Source of the DNA: an uncultured Alphaproteobacteria bacterium
GTDB lineage: Bacteria; Pseudomonadota; Alphaproteobacteria; CAAGCB01; CAG-977
Direction of reading: 5' to 3'
Assembly: GCA_944393745.1 (NCBI GenBank)
Contig: CALYBD010000008.1
Span: forward strand, 1 to 64,000
Length of the DNA stretch: 64,000 nt
The notes under the pieces were generated by a model. It was given only the letters and a program-made list of their open reading frames with translations, was not told where the DNA came from and did not search any database. A program made the position numbers and the translations under genes. Shown here one piece after another: positions 46,370-55,387 of this stretch (positions are counted from its first letter, which is position 1; every line of letters begins with the position of its first letter).

Positions 46370-46705
46370 ATGCTACGCGGAACAGAAACGCGCGGCGCAA
46401 TTTGCGCTATCACTTTAAGAATCACCCTTGTCGCAGTTTTAACAATGAGCCTGCCGTCCATCGCGAACGCCGCGATGCCGATGCTCAATTCAAACCCGTT
46501 CACACAAGCCCAAACGGCAATTCAGACGCTTATCGAAAACGCCATTACGCTTGGCAAGTGGCTCGCGATGGCAAGTATGGTCGTCTGCTTTTTAGCCTCG
46601 ACGACAGGACGGTTTAATAAGGAGGCTTGTATCAAAGTCGGCTTGATTATGGCGGCTTTTTCGGGCTTGGGTTGGATCGTCGAACTGTTTATGGGGTCGG
46701 TATGA
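46370..46705 (+). CDS. virB2: VirB2/TrbC-like conjugative pilin
   Basis: A 111-residue pilin precursor: long signal peptide ending PSIANA, then two membrane segments (LAMASMVVCFLAS and VGLIMAAFSGLGWIVELFMG) around a short polar turn. This is the VirB2 layout. GGGAGC precedes the ATG. First gene of the secretion operon; the next gene starts in its stop (ATGA overlap). Confidence 0.8.
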   Translation: MLRGTETRGAICAITLRITLVAVLTMSLPSIANAAMPMLNSNPFTQAQTAIQTLIENAITLGKWLAMASMVVCFLASTTGRFNKEACIKVGLIMAAFSGLGWIVELFMGSV

Positions 46706-47019
46706 GGTCTTCACGGATTTACGGTTCGGTTCTCAAACCGCCCAGACTTTTATTCGCGGCGACAAGCCTGCTTTATCTGGAAGTGTTCGGCGCGATCGTT
46801 TTAACGGTTCTTGTCAGAGAGCCGGTTATGACGGTTGTTTCTCTGACGCTTTCCCACTTGTTTTGTATTCATCTGACGAACAAAGAGCCGCACATCAACA
46901 ACATTTTACGGAACTTCTATCTTCGGGCGCGGGAATACGCCGGTATCAAATCGGACGAACAGCCGCGCTTTAAGACGGAAAGCCTGTTTAAGAACGCGGG
47001 GGTAATCTATGAATTATGA
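46702..47019 (+). CDS. virB3: VirB3-like T4SS membrane protein
   Basis: A 105-residue protein with two close membrane segments (LLFAATSLLYLEVFGAIVLTVL and TVVSLTLSHLFCIHL), and the VirB3 phrase LKPPRLLFA. It overlaps virB2 by 4 bp and virB4 by 11 bp. It helps assemble the pilus with VirB4. Confidence 0.8.
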   Translation: MRSSRIYGSVLKPPRLLFAATSLLYLEVFGAIVLTVLVREPVMTVVSLTLSHLFCIHLTNKEPHINNILRNFYLRAREYAGIKSDEQPRFKTESLFKNAGVIYEL

Positions 47020-49342
47020 GTTTTTGCTTCCGCTGATCGGCGCGGGCGTCGCCGCAGCCTGGACATACGGGAAAAGCGTTCCAGAATCCAAAGCCGAAAA
47101 ACTGACCTTTGTTGAAGACGAAGTGCCGTTGACCGGAATTAAAGACGACGACGTTGTTCTGACGCAGACGGGACAAGTGTTCAAGGTTGTCGCCTTGTCC
47201 GGCCAAAGCGTCGCGGGCAAGCGGGCGGACGATTTGGAAAAGGCGGCTTCGGCAAGGGTGTTGTTTTTCCGGCGTGTTTCCGAAAGCAAGGTTCATCTTC
47301 GCATTATCAGTCAGAAGACGTTGACGCCCGTTTCCAAAAAGCCGCCGTGCGGTAATCCGTTTCTGGACGCGTTGGTCAAACGGTGGGAAAGCGGGCTTGA
47401 AACATCGTTCAAGACAAGGCACTACATCATTGTTTCTTCAACCTCCGAGAACGAAGTCGATGCCGTCGTTCGGGAAATCTTCATCGCTCTTTCGGATTTG
47501 GAGCCGGTCGTTCTGACGAAAAGCGGCAAGGACGGCGTTTCCCCGCTGCTCACATTCCTGTCGTCTTTCTACAATGCGGAGGAAATCCCCGTTTCCGACA
47601 AGGAAAAGAACATTCACCGCATTGAACGGTCGAGAATCAAGATCGACCGGAACGGATTGATTACGCAGACGCGCGGCGCGGCGGACACATTCCGTCTGAC
47701 GTTCGGAATAAAGGACTTCGGAGAAAGCGTTACACAAAAGATAATGGACGGTCTTTTGGCGTTGCCTTATCCTATAACGGTTTCCGTTCACGCCGTCCCC
47801 GTCGCGAAAAGCGCGGCGTTGTCAAATCTGGACAAGCGCAAATCTCAAATGAACCTGGGGAAAAAGGAGTTCAATTCTCTGACGAACGAAGAAATCCGCG
47901 AATTGAGGGATATTGTCGAAAGCGGCAAGGAATCTCTGGTTCAGACGGAGTTTGGCATTTTCCTGAACTTGTCCGACAAGGCCAAAATTCAGACAGCCGT
48001 TCAGGACGTTTACGGGGTATTGGGAAAATACGGCGTCCGTCCCGTGTTGGAGGAACAACTCGTTTTGCCGAAGTTTTGGGGACAGGCTCCGGGACGGGAT
48101 TACTTCAACCGCGAACTGTTGCTGACTTCGGAAAACCTTGCGGACTTATGCCCGATGACGAAAGCCGAAACGGGGATCAACCGGTGCGACTGGGGCGACC
48201 GTCCGGTCTGCTATTTTCCGAGCGTTCCGTCCGGCAATCCGTTCGGGTTCACGTTCCACGCGACGGCGGAGGATCAGGCTCCGCCCCATTGTGTCGTGTT
48301 CGCGCCGACCGGAAGCGGCAAGACGGTGTTGATCCTTCATTTGGTCGGTCAGGCTTTGGCGGCTTATCCAGATTTATCGGTGTTTATGCTCGACCGCGAC
48401 AACGGCGTTACGGTGTTCACGGACTTGGTCGGCGGAACGTATCATCAAATCAGTCAGAACGGGGAAATCAGCCTGAATCCGTTTGATTGCGGGCCGGGAG
48501 AAGAAACGACGCTGAATCTGTTTATGCAAATCCTGACGAACGCGGAAACGGAGGAAGAAAAGAAAGACATTCGGATATTCGTGTCCGAGATGATGAAACA
48601 GCCCCGCTTCAACAGACGCATGGATTGGTATGCGAACGAATTGGCTCCGCACGGACGGTTCAGGGAAAAGTTGGAAAAGTGGATCAAGGGCGACACGTTG
48701 AACGCCAAACTGTTCAACGGGAACAGGGACACGCTTGACGTTTCAAAGAAACGGTTAAACGTGTTCGGCCTGGATAACGTCAAAGACGACGCGAACGCGG
48801 CGGCGGCGTTGTTCTTCTATTTGTTCAAAAAAATTGAAAAGAACGCGCAGAGCGGCAGGCCGTCTTTGCTGATCGTCGATGAGGCTCCAACGCTTCTTTC
48901 TTCTCAACCTCTGAAATCGGAAATCGAAAAACTGCTTAAAACCGCAAGAAAGCAAAGAATGGCGATTTTTATGGCGTTTCAGGGAACGAACGATTTGAAG
49001 ACGCTGAATATCAAGGAAACGATTTTAACGAACTGCCACACGCGGTTCTTCTACGACGGTTGTGCCGGAACGCCGGAGGAAATCGACGGGTTCAACCTGA
49101 CGGAAAGCGAAACAGACTTCGTGCTGACGAAAGGCGCGAAGATCGAGGGCGCAAAACGTCCCGTTTTGATGCAGAGAAACGGTGTCAACGTGTTTCTGGA
49201 AACGGATATGAGTTGCCTCGGCAACTATCTGAACGCCTTTAAGGGCGGCGCGAAAGCCGTCCGGTTCCTCGATTACGCCAAATTGTTCAAACCGGAGGAT
49301 CCGGCGGCTTACTACCTCAAACATTATGGAGCGAACCGATGA
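47009..49342 (+). CDS. virB4: VirB4 ATPase
   Basis: A 777-residue ATPase of the type IV secretion system. Walker A APTGSGKTVLILH (Lys438), Walker B-like LLIVDEAP, and the late AIFMAFQGTND. The N-terminal part has an inner-membrane segment (LIGAGVAAAWTYGK) and is otherwise long as in VirB4. It powers pilus assembly and substrate transfer. Overlaps virB5 by 4 bp. Confidence 0.93.
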   Translation: MNYEFLLPLIGAGVAAAWTYGKSVPESKAEKLTFVEDEVPLTGIKDDDVVLTQTGQVFKVVALSGQSVAGKRADDLEKAASARVLFFRRVSESKVHLRIISQKTLTPVSKKPPCGNPFLDALVKRWESGLETSFKTRHYIIVSSTSENEVDAVVREIFIALSDLEPVVLTKSGKDGVSPLLTFLSSFYNAEEIPVSDKEKNIHRIERSRIKIDRNGLITQTRGAADTFRLTFGIKDFGESVTQKIMDGLLALPYPITVSVHAVPVAKSAALSNLDKRKSQMNLGKKEFNSLTNEEIRELRDIVESGKESLVQTEFGIFLNLSDKAKIQTAVQDVYGVLGKYGVRPVLEEQLVLPKFWGQAPGRDYFNRELLLTSENLADLCPMTKAETGINRCDWGDRPVCYFPSVPSGNPFGFTFHATAEDQAPPHCVVFAPTGSGKTVLILHLVGQALAAYPDLSVFMLDRDNGVTVFTDLVGGTYHQISQNGEISLNPFDCGPGEETTLNLFMQILTNAETEEEKKDIRIFVSEMMKQPRFNRRMDWYANELAPHGRFREKLEKWIKGDTLNAKLFNGNRDTLDVSKKRLNVFGLDNVKDDANAAAALFFYLFKKIEKNAQSGRPSLLIVDEAPTLLSSQPLKSEIEKLLKTARKQRMAIFMAFQGTNDLKTLNIKETILTNCHTRFFYDGCAGTPEEIDGFNLTESETDFVLTKGAKIEGAKRPVLMQRNGVNVFLETDMSCLGNYLNAFKGGAKAVRFLDYAKLFKPEDPAAYYLKHYGANR

Positions 49343-50124
49343 AAAAGATACTGTTCTTCCTTTTATTCTTCGCCCGCACGGCAAGTGCTCAAATGGCGGT
49401 CATCGACACGAACGGCTTGGCGGAAAGCATTAAGCAGAACGCGACTATGGCGGCGATTTTGGAAAACGGCAAAGCGATTTGGGACACGACGAAAGAGGGT
49501 TTGGAAGCGACAAAACAGATCACGGACACGGTCGGCGGTGCCGTTTCCCTTGCTTTGACGGCGCAGAGTTTCATCACGAACGCCAATCAGTTGCTTCAAT
49601 GCGTTACGCCGCAGTTCCTTTTGGACGGTATGAATTTTGAAGTAACAAACATCTGCACGGCGCAGGACTACATCCGTCAGGCGTTGGATTTGCCGACGAA
49701 TGAGGACGTTCAAGGCGCGATGAACACGGTTTCCGGTGTGGCGGGGGGCAGTTATTCCTGGCGGGGCGTTACGACGGGGAACAACCGGACGAAACAACAA
49801 TGGCGGAAAGTCAAGAAAGCCCGAACTGACTTTCATAAGAAAAGCGTGGACGACGGTTTGGCGAACGCTATGGCGGTCAAAGCGGAAGCGAACACGCTGA
49901 CGAAAGCGGCAAGCTCGATCATTCAGGACACGAACACGTCTTTGACGGTTATGGAAAAGTTGTCGCAGACGAACAGGGCTTTGGCGGACATTCACGCCGC
50001 GCTTGTTCAACAAAACATTCTGATCGCGAACATTCTGCAAGTCATTGCCTCGAAAGAGAAACTGATCGAGGGGACGATTGCGTTTGACGCGGCTTTGACA
50101 CAAACGGAGGAGAAAAAGAAATGA
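49339..50124 (+). CDS. virB5: VirB5-like pilus-tip protein
   Basis: A 261-residue exported protein: signal peptide FFLLFFARTASA, then a helical body with QQNILIANILQVIASKEK near the C-terminus and two Cys. Length and operon position match VirB5, the minor pilin. It begins 4 bp into virB4's end. Confidence 0.7.
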   Translation: MKKILFFLLFFARTASAQMAVIDTNGLAESIKQNATMAAILENGKAIWDTTKEGLEATKQITDTVGGAVSLALTAQSFITNANQLLQCVTPQFLLDGMNFEVTNICTAQDYIRQALDLPTNEDVQGAMNTVSGVAGGSYSWRGVTTGNNRTKQQWRKVKKARTDFHKKSVDDGLANAMAVKAEANTLTKAASSIIQDTNTSLTVMEKLSQTNRALADIHAALVQQNILIANILQVIASKEKLIEGTIAFDAALTQTEEKKK

Positions 50125-50273
50125 GGAAATTGACGATTTTGGCTTTGTTGACGGTTTTGACGGCGTGTTCCACGTCGCAAAACGTCAAAGGGATCGGCGC
50201 GGGAACGGACAGCTATAAATTGAGCCCCTGCGCCTGTCAGATCATCGCTCAACCGAATTACGGCAGGGGGTAA
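50121..50273 (+). CDS. virB7: VirB7-like small lipoprotein
   Basis: A 50-residue lipoprotein with a signal peptide and lipobox LTAC (TILALLTVLTACSTS), then a short polar tail with two further Cys (SPCACQIIAQP). VirB7 in T-DNA systems is a lipoprotein of similar size that disulfide-bonds to VirB9. It overlaps virB5 by 4 bp. Confidence 0.7.
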   Translation: MRKLTILALLTVLTACSTSQNVKGIGAGTDSYKLSPCACQIIAQPNYGRG

Positions 50274-50275
50274 AA

Positions 50276-50458
50276 ATGGGAACGAAAGCATCGAAAATCA
50301 AGCAGAAATACTTGGATTTGGCGCGTGTCGAGGCGTTGCGGGTCAAGTTGGAGGAGAAACTGCCGCCGGACAGCGGATTGCGCTTGGACGTGATGATCGC
50401 GCTGTCCATTTTGTCGGAATGTTTCAAATACGGCTTTGTTGAAAGGGTGGACGAATGA
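50276..50458 (+). CDS. Small hypothetical T4SS-operon protein
   Basis: A 60-residue, charged protein (KASKIKQKYLDLARVEALRVKLEEK) with a likely single helix. AGGGGG is 5 bp upstream of the ATG. It overlaps virB8 by 4 bp. Function unknown. Confidence 0.6.
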   Translation: MGTKASKIKQKYLDLARVEALRVKLEEKLPPDSGLRLDVMIALSILSECFKYGFVERVDE

Positions 50459-51165
50459 GCGAAAACGAAGAAGTGTTAAAGAACGTGCCGCCGACGGTCG
50501 AACAGCCTGAAACGACGGATTTGGGATATTTGCGGCGTTTGGAAAAGTCGGTCGCGTTGCTCTCGAAAATCGCGGCGGTCAGCGTTTTTTCGGTGGTCGG
50601 GAGCTTTTGCGTCGTCCTGGCGTTGTTCCCTTTGAAGAAGACGGAAACGGTTTTCGTGTCGATGAAAGACGGACAACAAATGGTTCGTTTGCTGCCGCAG
50701 GAAATCGACCGGACGACAAAGGAGGAATATCTCCGCTCCGTTCTATTCGATTACATCAGAAAACGGGAAACGATCAATTTTGTTGACGAGGGAGAACGGT
50801 TCGCGTGGGTTCAGGCGTTCACGCACCCTCAATGGTTCAAACTGTTCGCGGAACATATGAACTCGAGCAATCCCGACAGTCCGCTTGTGTATTACGCGAA
50901 GAACGAACTGACGCGGGACGTTTACGTTCAATCATTGGAATCGATCCCCGGCACGGATCACGTTTGGCGTGCGGAATATATCGCGACCGACCGGAAAAGC
51001 GGTCAGCCGGTCAGGACAAAGAGTTTTGTGGCGACATTCAAAGCCTATACGGCGGCGGTTCAGACGGACAGGACGAAAGCGAGCCAGAATCCGTTTGGTT
51101 TGATTGTTGAAAACTATGCCGTTGCCGCCAAAGGGCGACCGAACGATAAGGATAACAGTTTATGA
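50455..51165 (+). CDS. virB8: VirB8-like inner-membrane protein
   Basis: A 236-residue protein with one membrane segment near residues 38-60 (AAVSVFSVVGSFCVVLALFPL), a periplasmic domain with VSMKDGQQMV at its start, typical of VirB8/TrbF. It organises the core complex. Overlaps neighbours on both sides by 4 bp. Confidence 0.85.
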   Translation: MSENEEVLKNVPPTVEQPETTDLGYLRRLEKSVALLSKIAAVSVFSVVGSFCVVLALFPLKKTETVFVSMKDGQQMVRLLPQEIDRTTKEEYLRSVLFDYIRKRETINFVDEGERFAWVQAFTHPQWFKLFAEHMNSSNPDSPLVYYAKNELTRDVYVQSLESIPGTDHVWRAEYIATDRKSGQPVRTKSFVATFKAYTAAVQTDRTKASQNPFGLIVENYAVAAKGRPNDKDNSL

Positions 51166-52205
51166 GAAGAAGATATTTTATAATGGCGATGATGATGTTG
51201 CCGTTGATAAACGGCATTAGCTTTGCGGCTCCCGTTTCTCCGTTGAAACCCGTTCCGTTGCCGATGAAACCGGTCGTTCGACAAGACGACGCTTCCGCGT
51301 CGGAAAAGGTGTCCGCGCCTGTGGCGGCACCGGTTCCGGCCGTGGAAGTGAAACCGCTTGCGACGGAAAAGAAAGACGAAGCGGATTTGCTTAAAAACAT
51401 AGACGCGGTTTTGTCGGGCAAGTTCGACAAGGCGGCGGAATATCGTCCGCCGTTGCCGTTGACGCAAAAGGCCTGGAGCCGTCAGAAGACGGAAACGAGA
51501 GCCGGAAACAAGGTGTTTGTCTGGGGACGCGGACGAACGTTCAAAGTGATTTTGCGCGAGGGAATGGGAACGGTGTTCAAACTGCCCGATTGGGACAGCC
51601 TCGACCAGTCCGTTTTATCGGACAGCGTGAACTTCCGGCAAAAGGAGATGAACAACGCATCTATGCTGTATGTGGAGGCTTTGTCAGCCGGTGCCGATAC
51701 GAGCCTGTCTTTGATCGGCAAAAGCGGAAACATTTACAACTTTTATCTGGCGAGCGAGAGCGTCTTTTCCGACAACATAAGCGATCAGGTCGTTTATGTG
51801 GACGCGGCGATGCCGAGCGTCAAGAACTTCTTTGACACGGAGGGCGACTTAAAGCGCAAGGAAAGCGTCGATACCTTTGAAAAGCTGACGAAGAACGAAA
51901 AGAAGACGTGGCTGAACGAACTGAAATTCAATCCGACGAAAATCCGGCACGACGTTGAAATGCGCGGAAGCAAGGAACTTGCGCCCGTTTTGGTGTTCCG
52001 CGACGAGCGTTTCACATATCTGGATTACGGCTATGACAGCGACAGCCGCGTGTGGCCGGTCGCGTATCAGGTCGTTGATCGTGTGGATCAGCCGGTCAAT
52101 ATGCGGAAATCTCCGGACGGCAGATATATGGTTGTTGAAACGATCAATCCGATCACCCTGCGTTATGGGGAGAAAACGGTATGCTTAAAAAGACGTTCGG
52201 ATTGA
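51162..52205 (+). CDS. virB9: VirB9/TrbG-like outer-membrane core protein
   Basis: A 347-residue protein: signal peptide MMMLPLINGISFA, a Pro-rich linker, then the VirB9 C-terminal beta domain ending SPDGRYMVVETINPITLRYGEKT, which matches the family. It forms the outer-membrane ring with VirB7 and VirB10. It has a 25-bp overlap with virB10. Confidence 0.85.
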   Translation: MRRRYFIMAMMMLPLINGISFAAPVSPLKPVPLPMKPVVRQDDASASEKVSAPVAAPVPAVEVKPLATEKKDEADLLKNIDAVLSGKFDKAAEYRPPLPLTQKAWSRQKTETRAGNKVFVWGRGRTFKVILREGMGTVFKLPDWDSLDQSVLSDSVNFRQKEMNNASMLYVEALSAGADTSLSLIGKSGNIYNFYLASESVFSDNISDQVVYVDAAMPSVKNFFDTEGDLKRKESVDTFEKLTKNEKKTWLNELKFNPTKIRHDVEMRGSKELAPVLVFRDERFTYLDYGYDSDSRVWPVAYQVVDRVDQPVNMRKSPDGRYMVVETINPITLRYGEKTVCLKRRSD

Positions 52206-53275
52206 TTTTGGCGGGAGGAATACTCGCCTCGCAAACGGCTTGCGAACAGAAGGATAATCCGCCGCCGTCGGAAACCGTGCCGATCACGGCGGATTATCCT
52301 GCCGACTACTTTGTCGTTTTGCCCGAACCGCCGAAGCCGCCTGAACCGGTCATACAGACTGTTTACGTTCAAAAGGAAATCGAAAAACAAGCGGAAAAAC
52401 TGGCGGAGGAAAAAGCTCAAAAACTGATTGAACGGGAACGGAAGAAAGCCGTCGTTCAAGCCCGTGAAAGCGAACGCCGTCAGGAAATCAAAAAAGAGGC
52501 GGAGAAGAAACAGGACTATCGGGAATACGTCAAACAGCGTTCGGAACTGATCCGCGTTTTACGGCGGCAGGCGGGCGGCTCCTTTTTGACAAGGGGCGGC
52601 GCGCCGGAACAAAAACAGCCGCTTGAAGCAAAGGTTTCCGTTCAGGTGTCGATGAAAGACAAGTCTTATGCGGCACCAATGGTTTTAAGCTCTTATCCGG
52701 TGGACAGATCGTTCATCTTGACGGAAGACAGGACGATCTCCGCCGTTTTGTTGGACGGAATCAACAGTCAGATTCCGGGAAGCGTTCGGGCGATGGTCGC
52801 CGAGGACGTTTTCGGTGCGGACGGTCGGTATAAGCTGCTTGAAAAAGGCGATGTCGTTTTAGGTCGATACGAACCGACAAAGAAAGTCGGCGAAACGCGG
52901 TTGGGCGTGTCTTTTTACCGGATTATCCGTTCTGCCGACGGGGCGGAGATTTACTCTGCGGGGACGGCGTTTGCTTATGCGGCGGATAAAATGGGACGCA
53001 CGGGATTGGTCGGCGACGTGGACAATCGGAACTGGGAACGCTACGGCTTGGCGTTCAGCACTTCCCTTATCGGCGGCATTGCGGGATTGGGCAAAGCGAA
53101 AGTGAACGGCGATGAATACGAGGAGTTTTGGAACCGTCTTTCCGACAACACCACGGAAATCACGACAAAAGTGTTGGAGCAGTATATGAACATCGCCCCG
53201 GTCATCACGATTGCGCAGGGCGAACCGATTTTAATCCGCTTGGCGAGCGACATCACATTGAAGCGGGAGCGTTGA
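52181..53275 (+). CDS. virB10: VirB10/TrbI-like channel protein
   Basis: A 364-residue protein with a Pro/Glu/Lys-rich linker, a coiled-coil stretch (QAEKLAEEKAQKLIERERKKAV) and the VirB10 beta-barrel domain (PGSVRAMVAEDVFGADGRYKLLEKGDVVLG, YAADKMGRTGLVGDVDN). The N-terminus FGLILAGGILASQTACEQ looks like a lipoprotein signal with Cys21, where VirB10 normally has a cytoplasmic tail plus a membrane segment. If the Cys is lipidated, the membrane anchor differs from the usual one. Confidence 0.8.
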   Translation: MLKKTFGLILAGGILASQTACEQKDNPPPSETVPITADYPADYFVVLPEPPKPPEPVIQTVYVQKEIEKQAEKLAEEKAQKLIERERKKAVVQARESERRQEIKKEAEKKQDYREYVKQRSELIRVLRRQAGGSFLTRGGAPEQKQPLEAKVSVQVSMKDKSYAAPMVLSSYPVDRSFILTEDRTISAVLLDGINSQIPGSVRAMVAEDVFGADGRYKLLEKGDVVLGRYEPTKKVGETRLGVSFYRIIRSADGAEIYSAGTAFAYAADKMGRTGLVGDVDNRNWERYGLAFSTSLIGGIAGLGKAKVNGDEYEEFWNRLSDNTTEITTKVLEQYMNIAPVITIAQGEPILIRLASDITLKRER

Positions 53276-53418
53276 TGAAGCGGCTGATCGGGCGGTGTTT
53301 TTGGGTAATCGCGATTTACTGTTTTGAACGAAGCGGCGCGGCGGCGTCGGTTTGCCTTGAACCCGACGAAACCCAAACAATCAGGCAACTATGGAGACAG
53401 AGCAATGACGTATTATAG
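53275..53418 (+). CDS. Small secreted protein in the T4SS operon
   Basis: A 47-residue sequence starting in the TGATG stop/start overlap of virB10. Its N-terminus RLIGRCFWVIAIYCFERSGAAA is hydrophobic, like a signal peptide; the rest is short and polar. GGGAG lies upstream. It overlaps the next gene by 14 bp. It may be a small lipoprotein-like or periplasmic helper, but no family is recognised. Confidence 0.5.
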   Translation: MKRLIGRCFWVIAIYCFERSGAAASVCLEPDETQTIRQLWRQSNDVL

Positions 53419-55387
53419 ACGGCGGCAAAAACACAAACGGATAAAATGGATTATCGCTTTGACGGCGGCGGCGATTGCGTTCAGGTGTCTGGCGCAGGAA
53501 GCGGCGCAAACCTTTGACGTACTGATCGCGGCGGAAACGACCGTCGAGAACGGCGGAACGGTCGCGGCGGGATTGACGCCTTTGCAGCCGGAAACGGCGC
53601 TGAACCTGAACGGCGTGGAACTGACGGGATATTTTGAGGATAAAGCCGCCGTGTTCGACGGAGCGCGGAACACGGAAAACGGCAAATCCGTCGGATTGCC
53701 CGAACCGTACAAAGCGGACACCGGCGGCGCGGCTGTTCTGGAACAAAACAAGCTCTTAACCGTCGAGGGCGACAAGGCGAAACTGCTGTCCTTGCTGCCT
53801 TTGCTGTTCAACGCAGAACCAGCCGCCGGAACCGAACGGGAACAAATGCGCCCGTTTATTCCGCCCCTGTCCGAACGCGCCGAACGGGACGATGAGGAAA
53901 CCTACGATTCTTCGGCGATTGCCGTGAACGAACAACAGGACGAGGTCGCCTTTACGCTTGCCGAATGTCCCGTGCGCGTGGATTGGGACAACAATGTCGT
54001 CGTGTATCAAAGCGAAGTCGTCAAGTCGGTCAACGGACAAGAGGTCGAACGGCAGGGCTGTCAGGATTCCGACTTTCCGATTGATATTTTGCGGGCATAT
54101 TCCCTTTGCGCCGACGACGTTGTTTTGGCGGATAAAAAGGCTTTTAAAATGTACAAGCCGTACTTTCTGGACAAGGGCGAGCAAAAGTTCTTAAAAGAAT
54201 GCACCCGCGACGAAGAACAGGCGTTCGACATCAAGGAAAACCTTGACTGCCTGCCGCAAATTGATATGAACGGCAAAAAGGTTTTGGAACAATCGTATTT
54301 GTACTATACGGACGACACCGATCGCGCCGTTACGGTATCCGAGTGTCAAACAAGGGATACGACAAGAACGTTTGATCTGCGCTTTACTTACGATACTTGT
54401 TCAATCCGTGTTGACGGGGAAAAGAACGTCGCCTATCAGCAGGGAAAATATGTTTATGACAAAGACGGAACGACGATTGACGTTACTGCGTGTCAGGACA
54501 GTGATTTGACATATCCGGTTTCAGACGAGTTTTGTTATTATCGGGACAACCTTGCCGCCAAGAAAGCCGTCAGATACGAGCGCAAAAAGGTGAACACCGT
54601 GAGCGGACTGCATTACTTGACTGATTGTCAGCCCGTATCGCAAACCGACATTTTGGAAACGTTTGACGGGTGCGAGGGATTGCACAAAGACGATTTTACG
54701 GCGGGGTTCTCTTACGGATACAGCCGGTATTACTACGTCAACGACAAAAACGCGCGCGTGTATCTGACCAAGTGCGAACCGAACGCTTCGACCTATCAGC
54801 ATCAGGCGGTTATTGAGGATTGGCAGGTTGATTTCGAGAATTTGAATGCGACTTCTTTAATCGCGTATTACATAGATTTGCCCTCGGGACGGGTCAAGAT
54901 ATCGGATGCGGCGGTTACCAAAGACAGCATCGCCGTTCCTTTGGCAAGACAGAGCGAACAAATCGTTAAAACGGACGAATACACGGATGCCGGGTGCTGG
55001 CGGAACTATAAACAGGAACTTTTGGAAACATACCTGTTGCCGAACGGTAAAACGATTGAGAACAGAACGTCCTTGACGGAAACATCGCCCGTTTATATCT
55101 GTCGGGACGAAGAACAGGAAGGAACGGCGAGTTATTGCGCTTACCGTAATTGCTCAGGTTTTTCATGTATATTGTTAGGCAGATACAGAACTTATACGGC
55201 GACATACACAAGAACACTCAGCAATCATAAGGAAACGGGAGCTTCGGTTTGTTCGGCGTGGACACAGACGGCGATCAGTTCGCAAAAGTCGAAAACGTGC
55301 GACAAATCAAGACCGTGCGGTACGTCCTATATTCTTAACGGGACGTGCGTCAATGGACAGGCGGAGCCCGATGAACAGTGCAAGTAA
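53405..55387 (+). CDS. Large secreted Cys-pair repeat protein in the T4SS operon
   Basis: A 660-residue exported protein with a basic N-terminus and signal-like segment (IKWIIALTAAAIAFRCLA). Residues 188-457 contain six tandem modules of about 47 residues, each with two Cys 31 apart (pairs at 188/219, 235/266, 282/314, 332/363, 377/408, 423/457). Modules share short tags such as CQDSD and Tyr-rich turns. The C-terminal 170 residues hold a second Cys-rich part (CAYRNCSGFSCILLG, CSAWTQ, CDKSRPCG). No known family is recognised. Location between virB10 and virB11 suggests a surface or pilus-associated conjugation factor, for example an adhesin. Start has GGAGACAG upstream. Confidence 0.75.
   Translation: MTYYRRRQKHKRIKWIIALTAAAIAFRCLAQEAAQTFDVLIAAETTVENGGTVAAGLTPLQPETALNLNGVELTGYFEDKAAVFDGARNTENGKSVGLPEPYKADTGGAAVLEQNKLLTVEGDKAKLLSLLPLLFNAEPAAGTEREQMRPFIPPLSERAERDDEETYDSSAIAVNEQQDEVAFTLAECPVRVDWDNNVVVYQSEVVKSVNGQEVERQGCQDSDFPIDILRAYSLCADDVVLADKKAFKMYKPYFLDKGEQKFLKECTRDEEQAFDIKENLDCLPQIDMNGKKVLEQSYLYYTDDTDRAVTVSECQTRDTTRTFDLRFTYDTCSIRVDGEKNVAYQQGKYVYDKDGTTIDVTACQDSDLTYPVSDEFCYYRDNLAAKKAVRYERKKVNTVSGLHYLTDCQPVSQTDILETFDGCEGLHKDDFTAGFSYGYSRYYYVNDKNARVYLTKCEPNASTYQHQAVIEDWQVDFENLNATSLIAYYIDLPSGRVKISDAAVTKDSIAVPLARQSEQIVKTDEYTDAGCWRNYKQELLETYLLPNGKTIENRTSLTETSPVYICRDEEQEGTASYCAYRNCSGFSCILLGRYRTYTATYTRTLSNHKETGASVCSAWTQTAISSQKSKTCDKSRPCGTSYILNGTCVNGQAEPDEQCK

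Noticed and set aside
46324-46617. Open frame of 97 codons overlapping virB2
   Set aside because: It is in a different frame from the pilin, lacks hydrophobic segments and has no ribosome site; virB2 is the better reading.
53756-54184. Minus-strand open frame of 142 codons within the Cys-pair repeat gene
   Set aside because: It is antisense to a gene with clear signal peptide and repeats and operon overlap; no ribosome site or family match.
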